Of a stretch of 18,878 nt of DNA, positions 1-5,865 are shown one piece after another. How positions within the stretch are numbered: position 1 is the first letter of the stretch; every line of letters begins with the position of its first letter. The translations under genes and the position numbers were made by a program. Source of the stretch: Acidobacteriota bacterium (GTDB lineage: Bacteria > Acidobacteriota > Vicinamibacteria > Vicinamibacterales > 2-12-FULL-66-21); the NCBI GenBank assembly GCA_013697225.1, contig JACCXG010000217.1:1-18878 (forward strand), read 5' to 3'. The notes under the pieces were generated by a model. The model had not been told where the DNA came from. It saw only the letters and a program-made list of their open reading frames with translations, and searched no databases.

Positions 1-63
1 GGCCGGCGCGGCAAGTCCGGGCAGGAACAGACAGAGCGCCAGAAAGGAGACAAGACGGAACAT
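1..63 (-). CDS. N-terminus of a secreted protein (partial, runs off the left edge)
   Basis: Reading the minus strand from an ATG at 63 gives 21 codons with no stop before the window ends. The residues (MFRLVSFLALCLFLPGLAAP, then A) form a typical Sec signal peptide: a short basic n-region, a leucine/phenylalanine-rich core and a small-residue A-A-P-A end. The start lies 32 nt after the folC stop on the same strand, so it probably belongs to the accD-folC transcript. I see no strong Shine-Dalgarno sequence in the gap. The mature protein is outside the window, so its function cannot be called; an exported periplasmic or outer-membrane protein is the most that can be said. Confidence 0.6.
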   Translation of the reverse strand, partial: MFRLVSFLALCLFLPGLAAPA

Positions 64-95
64 GCAGGTTTGAAGCGCGGGCGCGGGCGGCGTGG

Positions 96-1316
96 CTACC
101 GTGCCCGCAGAATACCACGCAGCCGGCCTATCAAGAAGATAGACCCGGCTGCCACCACCTGGCCCGACGCACCGACCGCGAACTCGAGCGCACGTTCAGG
201 TTCCGGGATGGCGGACACCGTCCATTCCGCCCCGGCCACGCCCTTCGCGAGAGTCGCGAGCACCTCGGCCCCGAGCGCACGGGGGCTCGCGGGTGTCGTG
301 CAGACAATGGCGCCGCACGCCGGCGCGAGCTCGGCCAGCATGGAGCGCACGTCCTTGTCCTCGAGGGCGCCAAACACCAGGGTGGCCGGCGTCCAGCCGG
401 TCTCACGCAGATATTCGGCGAGGGCGCACGCCCCCGCAGGGTTGTGCGCCGCGTCGAGCAGGACCTCGGCACCACGCCATCTGAGCGTCTCGAGCCGGCC
501 GGGCCACTCGACGTCAAGGATCCCTGAACGTCGCGACGCCTCGTCCACCTGCACGCCGAGCGCATCAAGCTCCTGGAGCAGGCATCCGGCCACGCGGGCG
601 TTCTCCCGCTGGTGCGCTCCGCGCAGCGCCGGTGCGGCGGCGCCCGGAAGGTCCTCCAGCCCCGTCCAGGACGAGGCGCGAAGGAGACGTGCCCCTTGCT
701 CACGGCACGTCTGGACGATCACGTTGTCTGCGCCCGGAGGCAGCGGACCGCACACGACCGGGATTCCCGGCCTGATCACCCCGGCCTTCTCGTACGCGAT
801 CGCCTCGAGGGTGCTGCCGAGCTGCGCCTGGTGGTCGTAATCGATCGAGGTGATGGCCACGGCGACCGGCTCCACCACGTTGGTCGCGTCCAGGCGTCCC
901 CCCAGGCCTACTTCGAGGACCGCGATCTCCATCTCCGCTTTCCGGAACAGTTCAAATGCCATAGCGGTAGCGCATTCGAAAAATGTCGGTGACGTCTCGA
1001 GGTCTCCCGCAGCCTCGAGCGACTCCACGGTGGTCCGGATCACCGCTGCGGCCTCGTTCAAATCGTCCCTGCTGGCCTCACGGTTGCCGACGACGAAGCG
1101 CTCCTCGAGCCGCTCCAGATGAGGCGAGGTATAGCGGCCGGCCCTGTGCCCGGCGGCAGCCAACCCCTGATGAACCATGGCGGTGACCGAGCCCTTGCCG
1201 TTCGTGCCCGCAACGAGGATGGAGCGGAACTGGCGCTCCGGATGGCCGAGGGCATCACAGAGCCTCCTCATGGTGCCGAGGCCGAATTTCATGCCGAGCC
1301 GCTCGAGGCTCAACAA
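96..1316 (-). CDS. folC: Bifunctional dihydrofolate synthase / folylpolyglutamate synthase
   Basis: A cytosolic Mur-ligase-family enzyme that adds L-glutamate to dihydropteroate and extends the polyglutamate tail of folates using ATP. Seen: the P-loop GTNGKGS about 40 residues in, the family motif LEVGLGGRLDATNV, the segment EKAGVIRPG, and the C-terminal-domain motif LDAAHNPAG. The predicted 406 residues are close to the usual 420-430. The start is uncertain. The listed start is TTG (1316), but the frame stays open upstream and reads T-D-A-L-T-Y-L-L-S-L-E-R-L-G, which resembles the normal FolC N-terminus. A CTG at 1340-1338 overlaps the accD stop as CTGA and would add eight residues. The gene follows accD directly, with at most 20 nt between them, so the two are almost certainly co-transcribed and translationally coupled. 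Confidence 0.95.
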   Translation of the reverse strand: MLSLERLGMKFGLGTMRRLCDALGHPERQFRSILVAGTNGKGSVTAMVHQGLAAAGHRAGRYTSPHLERLEERFVVGNREASRDDLNEAAAVIRTTVESLEAAGDLETSPTFFECATAMAFELFRKAEMEIAVLEVGLGGRLDATNVVEPVAVAITSIDYDHQAQLGSTLEAIAYEKAGVIRPGIPVVCGPLPPGADNVIVQTCREQGARLLRASSWTGLEDLPGAAAPALRGAHQRENARVAGCLLQELDALGVQVDEASRRSGILDVEWPGRLETLRWRGAEVLLDAAHNPAGACALAEYLRETGWTPATLVFGALEDKDVRSMLAELAPACGAIVCTTPASPRALGAEVLATLAKGVAGAEWTVSAIPEPERALEFAVGASGQVVAAGSIFLIGRLRGILRAR

Positions 1317-1336
1317 GTAGGTCAGGGCGTCCGTGG

Positions 1337-2236
1337 TCAGCTCGTCGTCACTGGTGCCGCGGCAGCTGCCTCCGCAGGCACGGAGGGGCGCTCGTCGGTG
1401 CGGCTTCCGAACCGCAGCACGCGCGTGATGACGTCCTTCAGATCGCGGCGCTCCACCACCATGTCGAGCATGCCATGTTCGAGCAGGAACTCGCTTCGCT
1501 GGAAGCCCTCGGGCAGCTGCTGTCGGATGGTCTGCTCGATCACCCGAGGCCCTGCGAAGCCGATGAGCGCTTTCGGCTCCGCGATGTTCACGTCCCCCAG
1601 CATGGCGAAGCTCGCGGTCACGCCGCCCGTCGTGGGATCGGTGAGGACCGAGATGTACGGCAGCCGCGCGCGATCGAGCCGGGCAAGTGCCGCGCTGATC
1701 TTCGCCATCTGCATGAGCGACAGCGTGCCCTCCATCATCCGTGCGCCGCCCGAGCAGGACACGATGATCACGGGGAGACTCCGATCGAGCGCCCGCTCAA
1801 TGGCGCGGGTGATCTTCTCGCCTACCACGACACCCATGCTTCCGCCGATGAAGGCGTACTCCATCGCCGCGACGACCACCTCGCGTCCATTGATCCGGCC
1901 GGTCGCGGTGATCACGGCATCGCTCACACCCGTTGCGGCCATCGTGGAGGCCAGACGCTGCGCGTAGGGCTTCGTGTCAGTGAACTGGAGCGGGTCGAGC
2001 GACTGCAGACTGCTGTCGTGCTCCTCCCACTCGCCGTCGAAGAGCGTCCGGAGGCGTTCGTTCGCGCTCAGCCGGAAATGGTGGCTGCACTTGGTGCAGA
2101 CGCTCAGGCTGGCGGTCAGATCCTTGTTGTACAGAATCTGCGAGCAGGAAGGGCACTTCACCCACAGCCCCTCGGGGACTCGGCTTTCCTTCTGTGCCGA
2201 CTCGATCGGTTTCCTGATTTTCTTGAACCACGACAT
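1337..2236 (-). CDS. accD: Acetyl-CoA carboxylase, carboxyltransferase subunit beta
   Basis: AccD and AccA form the carboxyltransferase that moves the carboxyl group from biotin to acetyl-CoA, giving malonyl-CoA for fatty-acid synthesis. Seen: the N-terminal zinc ribbon C-P-S-C, 18 residues, C-T-K-C (about residues 28-50), then a crotonase-like core with VVVAAMEYAFIGGSMGVVVGE, SCSGGARMMEG and GGVTASFAMLGD. The length of 299 aa is normal. It starts with MSWFKKI at ATG 2236. No Shine-Dalgarno precedes it; instead TATCCT (2249-2244) ends 7 nt before the ATG, which would make a leaderless mRNA. It heads the minus-strand group accD-folC-secreted protein. accA is not in the window. Confidence 0.97.
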   Translation of the reverse strand: MSWFKKIRKPIESAQKESRVPEGLWVKCPSCSQILYNKDLTASLSVCTKCSHHFRLSANERLRTLFDGEWEEHDSSLQSLDPLQFTDTKPYAQRLASTMAATGVSDAVITATGRINGREVVVAAMEYAFIGGSMGVVVGEKITRAIERALDRSLPVIIVSCSGGARMMEGTLSLMQMAKISAALARLDRARLPYISVLTDPTTGGVTASFAMLGDVNIAEPKALIGFAGPRVIEQTIRQQLPEGFQRSEFLLEHGMLDMVVERRDLKDVITRVLRFGSRTDERPSVPAEAAAAAPVTTS

Positions 2237-2243
2237 CGGGGTG

Positions 2244-2273
2244 AGGATAACCCATCAGCTATACTTCAGGCGC
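2244..2273. promoter_or_regulatory. Divergent -10 elements between accD and the deoxynucleoside kinase gene
   Basis: The 37-nt gap between the two divergent start codons holds a -10-like box for each gene. On the minus strand TATCCT (2249-2244) lies 7 nt before the accD ATG. On the plus strand TATACT (2260-2265) lies 8 nt before the kinase TTG at 2274. Neither has a good -35 at 17 nt. The boxes are only about 10 bp apart, so RNA polymerase could occupy just one at a time. TATACT also reads TATAGC on the other strand (2263-2258), so it could serve both directions. Confidence 0.45.
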
Positions 2274-2912
2274 TTGTTGTTCAGGCATATCGCGATCGAG
2301 GGCCCGCCGGGCGTCGGCAAGACGGCGCTCGCTGAACGTCTGGGGGCGCGGCTGGATGCGACGGTCGTTCTCGACGAAGGGGACAACCCGTTCCTTGCCG
2401 GGTTCTACGAGGGTCGGGCCGGCGCCGCGTTTCAGGCCCAGCTGTTCTTCACCCTCGCCCGCAACCGGCAGCAGGGTGCGCTCCGGCAATCCGATCTGTT
2501 CAGCCAGCTGCTGGTGTCGAACTACCTGTTCGACCGCGACAAGATCTACGCGTACCTGAATCTGGACGACGACGAGCTGTTCATCTACCAGAAGCTCTAT
2601 GAATTGCTCGCGCCGGATCTCCCGTCGCCGGACCTCGTCGTGTACCTGCAGGCGCCGGTCGACCTCCTGCTGCGCCGCCTGCGGGAGCGGGCGAGGGGAG
2701 AGAGCACGCTGCCCCTTCCAGGGGGGCAATACGTCCGGGAGCTGAACGAGGCTTACAACCATTACTTCTTCCACTACACTGCCACCCCGCTCCTGACCAT
2801 CGAGACCTCACAGGTCGACCTGTCGTGGAGCGACGAGACGGTTGCCGACCTCGAGCGGCAGGTGCGTTCGATGGGGAAGGGCACGAGGTACTACGTGCCC
2901 CGGACCCAGTAG
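2274..2912 (+). CDS. Deoxynucleoside kinase (dNK family)
   Basis: A cytosolic kinase that phosphorylates deoxynucleosides for dNTP salvage (deoxyadenosine/deoxyguanosine kinase-like; the exact substrate cannot be read from sequence). Seen: the P-loop IEGPPGVGKT near the N-terminus, the DEGDNPF segment where dNKs carry a catalytic acid, the DR pair in YLFDRDKIYAY, and the PDLVVYLQAPVDLLLRRLRE lid and arginine region. About 212 aa, normal for the family. The frame is open far upstream into accD, but homology begins at the P-loop, so the start must be close. TTG at 2274 or 2277 are the only start-like codons there. There is no Shine-Dalgarno; a TATACT box 8 nt upstream suggests a leaderless transcript. 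Confidence 0.85.
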   Translation: MLFRHIAIEGPPGVGKTALAERLGARLDATVVLDEGDNPFLAGFYEGRAGAAFQAQLFFTLARNRQQGALRQSDLFSQLLVSNYLFDRDKIYAYLNLDDDELFIYQKLYELLAPDLPSPDLVVYLQAPVDLLLRRLRERARGESTLPLPGGQYVRELNEAYNHYFFHYTATPLLTIETSQVDLSWSDETVADLERQVRSMGKGTRYYVPRTQ

Positions 2913-2954
2913 ACCCGCTGCAGCATCGAACTCTCAGGAGCCGAGGGGGCCGGT

Positions 2955-2967
2955 GCTTTGCGATAGC
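2955..2967 (+). promoter_or_regulatory. Possible extended -10 element before the HEAT-cyclophilin gene
   Basis: TGCGATAGC (2959-2967) has the TGn extension followed by GATAGC, a 3-4/6 match to the -10 consensus. Transcription would begin near 2974, just before the second in-frame ATG (2977) and after the first (2968). No convincing -35 is present. A weak call, useful mainly for choosing the start codon. Confidence 0.25.
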
Positions 2968-5232
2968 ATGAAGCGCATGCGCGTCTTCCAACAGCCGAGC
3001 GCCTGCTCGGGAGGGGTGAGTCCATCAGGTCGGGAGAGGGTGAAGCTGCGCGGCGCCAGCTCCCCGGAAGTCCGGCGCATCGGCAGCCCCCGCCGCTACG
3101 GCCAGCTCTGGCGCCAGGCTCTCATTGCCGCGACGGCTGCCCTGCTGGGGGCGTGCGCTACCGTTCCCTCTGCCCGGTCTGCCGCGACAGCAGCAGTTCC
3201 ATACGAGCGAAAGCTGGCCTGGATTCTCCAGCTCGAGGATCAGCGGATCCTCCGGGTCCCGGAGCCGCCTGCGCCAGCGGACGTGCCGCAGGCCGGGCGC
3301 CGGCCGGCGGCGCCACCGGCTCCTCCTGCACCGAGCGCGGACCTGGCCAGGCTCGCCGGGGATGCGGAGCCTCGTGTCCGGTGCCGGGCCGCCGTCGCGA
3401 TCGGGCGCGTGGGGCTGGCCGAGGGCATTCCGCTCCTGACGCCGCTGCTTGCCGACGGTGACGGGGAGGTGCGTCAGGCGGCCGCGTTCGCCCTCGGTCT
3501 GATCGGCGATCCGTCAGCCGCTTCTGCACTCCTCCCGCTGCTCGGCGATCCCGATCCGCGCGTCCGCGGGCGCGCGGCCGAAGGCCTCGGGCTCATCGGG
3601 GCAAAGGAGGCCGCTGATGCCGTGGGCAGAATGGCCGCGGAATACGCCAGATCGCCTGCCGTGATGGAGATGACGCCGGATGACGAGCGCTGGCCTGCCG
3701 CTCCCGAGGCGGACGCGTTCAAGCTTGCCATCTTTGCCCTCGTCCGGCTCACTGCCTATGACGCCCTGGCCGCTGCGGTCCTGGACCCCTCCGGAAAGGC
3801 CGCTTCTGAATGGTGGCCGGTTGCCTATGCCCTGCAGCGAATCGGCGATCCACGAGCGGCCCCCGCACTGAGAGGGCTGCTCGCCGTGAAGGGGCGCTAC
3901 ACCCCTGCGTTCGCGGCACGTGGACTCGGCGCAGCGAAGGATCCTGCGGCCGGGGAGCTGCTCATCCCGCTGATCGATCCGACAGGCAATCCGCGCGAGG
4001 TCGTCGCTTCAGCGATTCGTGCGCTCGGTCAACTCGGTGTACGGTCCGCCGGGGAGCGGCTGGCGGCACTGGCGGGGAACGCCAAGCTCGAACCCAATCT
4101 GCGGCTCGAGGCGGTGACCGCCCTCGCGGCCATGTCGGCGGAAGACGAACTGCCGGTCATCCTGGATCTGATCACCGACGAGTGGCCGGCGATGCGGGCG
4201 GCGGCCATCCGGGCGGCGGCAGCCATCAACCCGGAACACTTCACTCTGATCCTCTCCGGGCTCGAGACCGATCGGCACTGGCTCGGGCGCGTGGCCCTTG
4301 CCGAATCGCTGGGGCTGCTCGATCAGAGCGTTGCGCTCGAACGCCTCGCAACGCTGCTGAAAGACGAGGACCGGCGAGTGATCCCCGCCGTGTTGCGCGC
4401 GCTGGTCCGGCTGAAGGCGCCGGGAGTGGATCAGGTGCTCTTTGCCCAGCTTCGGCAGGACGACTTCGTGATTCGCGAGACCGCCGCGTCGCTCGTGGCG
4501 CAGCTGAAGCCGGCAGACGGCCTCGGCGCGCTCAGGGAGGCGCTGAAGGCGGGGGAAGGGGATGCGGCGTACGGCGCACGCGCTGCGGCGCTGGCCGCCA
4601 TGGCCGAATACGGCACCGACGCACTCGACTCGGTCCGCCTCGGCCTGACGGATCCGGACTGGGCGGTCCGGGTGCGGGCTGTCGAGCTCCTCGAGAAGCT
4701 CGATCCCTCTGGAAATCACAGGCTTGACGCACGGCCGGCGCCTGGCAATCCCCCGTCTCCGTATGACGACCCGCAACTGCTGGCACCGACGCTGTCGCCG
4801 CGCGTGTTCATCGAGACGGCGAGGGGAACGATTGAATTCGAGCTTGCTGTGCTCGACGCGCCGCAGACGTCCCGGAACTTCATGGCGCTGGCGAGGAAAG
4901 GCTTCTTCAACGGGCTGCCCGTCCACCGCGTCGTCCCGAACTTCGTGATGCAGGACGGCGATCCGCGGGGAGATGGGGAAGGTGGGCCGGGCTACACCAT
5001 CCGCGACGAGCTGAACGATCGGCCGTACCTGCGCGGCACCGTCGGGATGGCGCTCGCCTGGCGCGACACCGGGGGCAGCCAGTTCTTCATCACGCACTCT
5101 CCCCAGCCGCACCTGGACGGCCGCTATACGGCCTTCGGTCACGTGATCAACGGGATGGATGTCGTCGATCGGATCCAGGTGGGAGATATGATCCAGCGCA
5201 TCCGCGTGTGGGACGGCACGAGCTGGGAGTGA
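2968..5232 (+). CDS. Lipoprotein with HEAT-repeat array fused to a cyclophilin-type peptidyl-prolyl isomerase
   Basis: About 754 aa. The N-terminus is basic and followed by the lipobox LLGAC (Cys63 from this start), so the protein should be lipid-anchored outside the cytosol. Next come a proline-rich linker (about residues 92-118), then roughly ten or more HEAT/PBS-lyase-like helical repeats to about residue 605 (recurring patterns such as DPDPRVRGRAAEGLGLIG and DPDWAVRVRAVELLEKL), then a cyclophilin domain from about 612 to the end. The catalytic landmarks HRVVPNFVMQDGD, GGSQFFITH and LDGRYTAFG are present, so it is probably an active prolyl isomerase. HEAT arrays usually bind proteins, which suggests an envelope foldase with its own client or partner scaffold. 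The start is uncertain: ATG 2968, ATG 2977 and GTG 3040 are in frame, and the first two leave an unusually long segment before the lipobox. A terminator follows at 5269. Confidence 0.85.
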   Translation: MKRMRVFQQPSACSGGVSPSGRERVKLRGASSPEVRRIGSPRRYGQLWRQALIAATAALLGACATVPSARSAATAAVPYERKLAWILQLEDQRILRVPEPPAPADVPQAGRRPAAPPAPPAPSADLARLAGDAEPRVRCRAAVAIGRVGLAEGIPLLTPLLADGDGEVRQAAAFALGLIGDPSAASALLPLLGDPDPRVRGRAAEGLGLIGAKEAADAVGRMAAEYARSPAVMEMTPDDERWPAAPEADAFKLAIFALVRLTAYDALAAAVLDPSGKAASEWWPVAYALQRIGDPRAAPALRGLLAVKGRYTPAFAARGLGAAKDPAAGELLIPLIDPTGNPREVVASAIRALGQLGVRSAGERLAALAGNAKLEPNLRLEAVTALAAMSAEDELPVILDLITDEWPAMRAAAIRAAAAINPEHFTLILSGLETDRHWLGRVALAESLGLLDQSVALERLATLLKDEDRRVIPAVLRALVRLKAPGVDQVLFAQLRQDDFVIRETAASLVAQLKPADGLGALREALKAGEGDAAYGARAAALAAMAEYGTDALDSVRLGLTDPDWAVRVRAVELLEKLDPSGNHRLDARPAPGNPPSPYDDPQLLAPTLSPRVFIETARGTIEFELAVLDAPQTSRNFMALARKGFFNGLPVHRVVPNFVMQDGDPRGDGEGGPGYTIRDELNDRPYLRGTVGMALAWRDTGGSQFFITHSPQPHLDGRYTAFGHVINGMDVVDRIQVGDMIQRIRVWDGTSWE

Positions 5233-5268
5233 GCCGGCCCGCGCGTCCGCCGGCGCTCGCCGTACAGC

Positions 5269-5295
5269 AAAAAGGGGGCGACCGACGCCCCCTTT
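5269..5295. terminator. Bidirectional intrinsic terminator between convergent genes
   Basis: A perfect 10-bp stem, AAAGGGGGCG (5271-5280) with CGCCCCCTTT (5286-5295), closes a 5-nt loop. A-runs on the left and T-runs on the right give a U-tract in both directions. It ends the plus-strand lipoprotein gene (stop 5232) and the minus-strand micro-gene whose stop is at 5312. Confidence 0.85.
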
Positions 5296-5311
5296 CAGCG
5301 GGTTCACGGGA

Positions 5312-5371
5312 CTAGCGCTTCTTCGCGCCCTTCTTCTTCGCCCCGCCCTTTGCTGCAGTCTTCTTGGCCAT
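5312..5371 (-). CDS. Lysine-rich micro-protein A (19 aa)
   Basis: The predicted product is MAKKTAAKGGAKKKGAKKR, made of only Met, Ala, Lys, Thr, Gly and Arg and very basic. It resembles tails of histone-H1-like and other nucleic-acid-binding proteins, but I know no family for it. Support for a real gene: the Shine-Dalgarno AAGGGGGGG (5388-5380) 8 nt before ATG 5371; a strong intrinsic terminator 17 nt after the stop; and a paralog (5537-5599) of the same length and composition on the same strand. An in-frame ATG at 5394 would give a 27-aa form, but the paralog has no matching extension. No clear promoter is seen; transcription may enter from the upstream paralog. A role in binding nucleic acid or ribosomes is inference from composition. 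Confidence 0.6.
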   Translation of the reverse strand: MAKKTAAKGGAKKKGAKKR

Positions 5372-5415
5372 TCGGTCATCCCCCCCTTCGCTCATGGCGT
5401 CTGCGCGTGGACTCC

Positions 5416-5473
5416 CGCTGGATCTCAGCGCCCACGGGTCTGGTGTTGCGTGCCGACTCCCGCGATTCGGGAG
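5416..5473 (-). other. Hairpins in the leader of micro-gene A
   Basis: Two short perfect hairpins lie upstream of micro-gene A: CGCTG/CAGCG around a 5-nt loop (5416-5430) and CTCCCG/CGGGAG around a 5-nt loop (5457-5473). GACTCCCG occurs in the upper part of both. Neither is followed by a T-run, so they are not obvious terminators. They could be leader structure, RNA-processing sites or remains of the duplication. Confidence 0.35.
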
Positions 5474-5484
5474 GGCCGGTGCGG

Positions 5485-5520
5485 CAAAAACGGGGGTGCC
5501 AGCTGTGCGACACCCCCACA
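5485..5520 (-). terminator. Intrinsic terminator after micro-gene B
   Basis: On the minus strand GGGGGTG (5517-5511) pairs with CACCCCC (5498-5492), followed at once by G and TTTTT (5490-5486). The loop is about 12 nt. It lies 17-20 nt after the stop of micro-gene B, so that gene is its own transcription unit, or the junction allows partial read-through to micro-gene A. Confidence 0.75.
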
Positions 5521-5536
5521 CCGGTTCAAGCGGCGT

Positions 5537-5599
5537 CTAGCGCTTCTTTCCGCCCTTAGCCGTCTTCTTCGCGCCGCTCTTTGCGGTTTTCTTCGCCAT
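5537..5599 (-). CDS. Lysine-rich micro-protein B (20 aa), paralog of micro-protein A
   Basis: The predicted product is MAKKTAKSGAKKTAKGGKKR. It shares the first six residues (MAKKTA) and the final KKR with micro-protein A, and the same Ala/Lys/Gly composition. The gene signals are strong: Shine-Dalgarno AAGGAGG (5610-5604) 4 nt before ATG 5599, a promoter with TTGACA about 110 nt upstream (5721-5716), and an intrinsic terminator just after the stop. Such short genes are missed by normal gene callers. A cationic peptide of this kind could bind DNA, RNA or the ribosome, but nothing in the sequence proves a target. The paired copies and full set of signals make chance unlikely. Confidence 0.65.
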   Translation of the reverse strand: MAKKTAKSGAKKTAKGGKKR

Positions 5600-5691
5600 T
5601 ATTCCTCCTTGGAATCCGGCAGCTCAGCTGTTACCCATGGGGTCCGCGAGTACTACAGGTGGGCTGAGCGAACCACCCTCATACGAGATGT

Positions 5692-5745
5692 AGATTACGG
5701 GTGAGAAGATCCGGGTGTCAAGCACAAACTGCGTGGATTTGTCAA
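5692..5745 (-). promoter_or_regulatory. Promoter upstream of micro-gene B, with two TTGACA boxes
   Basis: On the minus strand a perfect -35 TTGACA (5721-5716) is followed after 18 nt by TAATCT (5697-5692), a partial -10. A second TTGACA lies 24 bp upstream (5745-5740), and both are near a TTTGTGC word, so the region looks like a duplicated promoter segment. Transcription from the inner box would start near 5685, leaving an 85-nt leader before the micro-gene B start codon. Confidence 0.5.
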
Positions 5746-5865
5746 AAAGCCGCACAAAGGGAGTGTCGGACGCCGGGCAGAAGGGCTTTAGAGAACAAGC
5801 GCATGTTGAGCGGCTTGTCAAGCCGGTGAGACTGACGTGAGACACGCGCCTGTCGGACGCTGCCC
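5740..5865 (-). terminator. Putative 3' structure after the ddl-TPR operon, with alternative hairpins
   Basis: After the TPR-gene stop (5866), the minus-strand RNA contains CGGCTT (5825-5820), then AAGCCGC (5816-5810), then GCGGCTT (5753-5747) leading into TTTTT (to 5744). The middle element can pair with the first (a 6-bp hairpin with a 3-nt loop) or with the third (7 bp, long loop, then the T-run, so terminator-like). The word GCGTCCGACA also occurs twice as a direct repeat (5860-5851 and 5773-5764). Termination here is plausible but the second stem encloses a long loop. Confidence 0.35.

Noticed and set aside
2842..2967. Earlier ATG (2842) as the start of the HEAT-cyclophilin gene
   Set aside because: It lies inside the kinase gene, adds residues without homology-like features and moves the lipobox over 100 residues from the start.
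4009..5379. A 456-codon open frame on the minus strand, opposite the HEAT-cyclophilin gene
   Set aside because: It lies fully antisense to a gene with clear domains; its residues are arginine/histidine-rich without any motif, as expected for a shadow frame in G+C-rich DNA.
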